From contig JAEOUJ010000398.1 in NCBI GenBank assembly GCA_016839405.1, positions 1 through 5,658 of the forward strand: a stretch of 5,658 nt of DNA, read 5' to 3'. This stretch comes from Candidatus Gerdarchaeota archaeon (lineage in GTDB: Archaea > Asgardarchaeota > Heimdallarchaeia > JABLTI01). Each line of letters starts with the position of its first letter. Position 1 is the stretch's first letter. A program made the translations under genes and the position numbers. Shown here piece by piece: positions 4,866 through 5,658 of the stretch. The notes under the pieces are model-generated. The model saw only the letters and a program-made list of their open reading frames with translations, was not told the DNA's origin and did no database searches.

Positions 4866-5658
4866 ATGGCACAAAAAAAAGATTCCAAGAAGAAAAAAGT
4901 TGGTATATTAAAATTTGGAAATATTGCTTCATCAGTGTTATTGGAAATGCTATTAGATGAACGAGCCGATAGAGAGGATATCCAAGTGAGAACAATTTCT
5001 TCTGGAGCAAAACTTACATCAGAAGAAATAAGGAATGCTTATGAAATTTTTTCTCAAAATACTTTTGATTTGAACATTGTTGTGACACCAAATGCCTCTT
5101 TAAAAGCTCCATTAGAAATAATAAATGAATTAAGTAATTCAAAAACTCCTTTGCTTGTAATATCTGATATTATTAAAAAAGAAGTAAAGGATCAATTCAA
5201 AGAAAAAAACATAGGATATATAATAGTAAAACCAGATGCTATGATTGGAGCTCGAAGGGAATTTTTAGATCCAATAGAAATGGCAATTTTCAATGCTAAT
5301 TTACTGAAAATTCTAGCAATTGGCGGAGTCTTTAATATTATTTATCAAGAAATTGATCAGATTTTAGTTCAAATTATAAATAAAAAGAAAATAATTTTGC
5401 CAAACATAGTGATCACTCCTAGAAAAGCTGTTAAAGAAGCTGGTTTTAGTAATCCCTATGCAGAAGCTAAAGCACAAGCTGCATTGGAAATTGCACAAGC
5501 TGCTGCAAGTATTAATACAGAAGGTTGTTTTAAAATAAATGATCGTTTGGAATATATTCCTCAAGTTGCTACAGGACATGAAATGATACAAGCAGCTGCT
5601 AAATTAGCTGAAACTGCTCGAGAATTAGAGAAGTCACAAAATAAAGTACAAAGGAAAC
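4866..5658 (+). CDS. mtd: F420-dependent methylene-H4MPT dehydrogenase, 3' end missing
   Basis: Mtd reversibly interconverts methenyl- and methylene-tetrahydromethanopterin using coenzyme F420 in the cytoplasm, a step of archaeal C1 metabolism (methanogenesis, its reverse, or the methyl branch of the Wood-Ljungdahl pathway). The window holds 264 codons; methanogen Mtd proteins run about 275-285, so roughly 10-20 residues are cut off. Family landmarks are KVGILKFGNI (11-20), LLDERADRED (29-38), GAKLTSEEI (47-55), GYIIVKPDAMIGARREFLDP (117-136), EMAIFN (138-143), NPYAEAKAQAALEIA (196-210), GCF (220-222), YIP (230-232) and GHEMIQAAAKLAE (237-249). The Pro/Gly-rich SPNPxAPGP loop of methanogen enzymes is here TPNASLKAP (74-82). 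A Lys-rich tail of about ten residues precedes the first strand; the start is forced by a TAA immediately upstream in frame. It diverges from the metal repressor gene; regulation by it is possible but unproven. Confidence 0.93.
   Translation, partial: MAQKKDSKKKKVGILKFGNIASSVLLEMLLDERADREDIQVRTISSGAKLTSEEIRNAYEIFSQNTFDLNIVVTPNASLKAPLEIINELSNSKTPLLVISDIIKKEVKDQFKEKNIGYIIVKPDAMIGARREFLDPIEMAIFNANLLKILAIGGVFNIIYQEIDQILVQIINKKKIILPNIVITPRKAVKEAGFSNPYAEAKAQAALEIAQAAASINTEGCFKINDRLEYIPQVATGHEMIQAAAKLAETARELEKSQNKVQRK

Noticed and set aside
5364..5591. Minus-strand open frame inside mtd
   Set aside because: Antisense to well-conserved Mtd motifs; its Cys-rich appearance comes from reading Ala- and Glu-rich codons backwards.
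1..5658. CRISPR array, insertion sequence, tRNA or defence island
   Set aside because: No regularly spaced repeats, transposase motifs, terminal inverted repeats, cloverleaf-like GC-rich stretches or known defence genes were seen.

Overview
This AT-rich window reads as chromosomal DNA from an archaeon. Two genes point that way: a NucS/EndoMS-type mismatch endonuclease, and an F420-dependent methylenetetrahydromethanopterin dehydrogenase (Mtd), an enzyme of the archaeal tetrahydromethanopterin C1 pathway. Promoters also look archaeal: most genes have an AT-rich, TATA-box-like element centred about 24-27 bases before the start codon, the spacing expected for leaderless transcripts. The lineage cannot be fixed from the sequence. 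An Asgard-type archaeon or another AT-rich, non-thermophilic archaeon is my guess. The Mtd is divergent from methanogen enzymes as I remember them.

Layout. 1-38 (-): first codons of a gene that runs off the left edge. 99-257 (-): a 52-residue zinc-ribbon protein. 397-1461 (+): a ten-helix EamA/DMT-type permease with an unusually long charged central loop. 1462-2250 (-): nucS, whose stop codon directly abuts that of the permease gene. 2326-3348 (-): an aminoglycoside-phosphotransferase-fold small-molecule kinase with complete catalytic motifs. 3427-4248 (+): a TTG-started TIM-barrel protein of the sugar phosphate isomerase/AP endonuclease 2 superfamily, divergent from the kinase. 4252-4707 (-): a DtxR/MntR-type metal-dependent repressor, convergent with the TIM barrel. 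4866-5658 (+): mtd, divergent from the repressor and cut by the right edge.

The genes do not form one operon. Only the kinase and nucS lie in the same direction next to each other (75 bases apart), and nucS appears to have its own promoter and Shine-Dalgarno site. The functions (transport, mismatch repair, phosphotransfer, sugar or C1 metabolism, metal sensing) look like a housekeeping mosaic. I found no CRISPR array, mobile element, tRNA, rRNA or recognisable defence system, and nothing that convincingly makes an undescribed multi-gene system. The most useful observations are the small zinc-ribbon gene, the duplicated segment beside the left-edge gene, the consistent leaderless promoter geometry (including a TTG start), the full metal-ligand set in the TIM barrel, the mixed metal site of the repressor with candidate operators, and the altered loop of Mtd.
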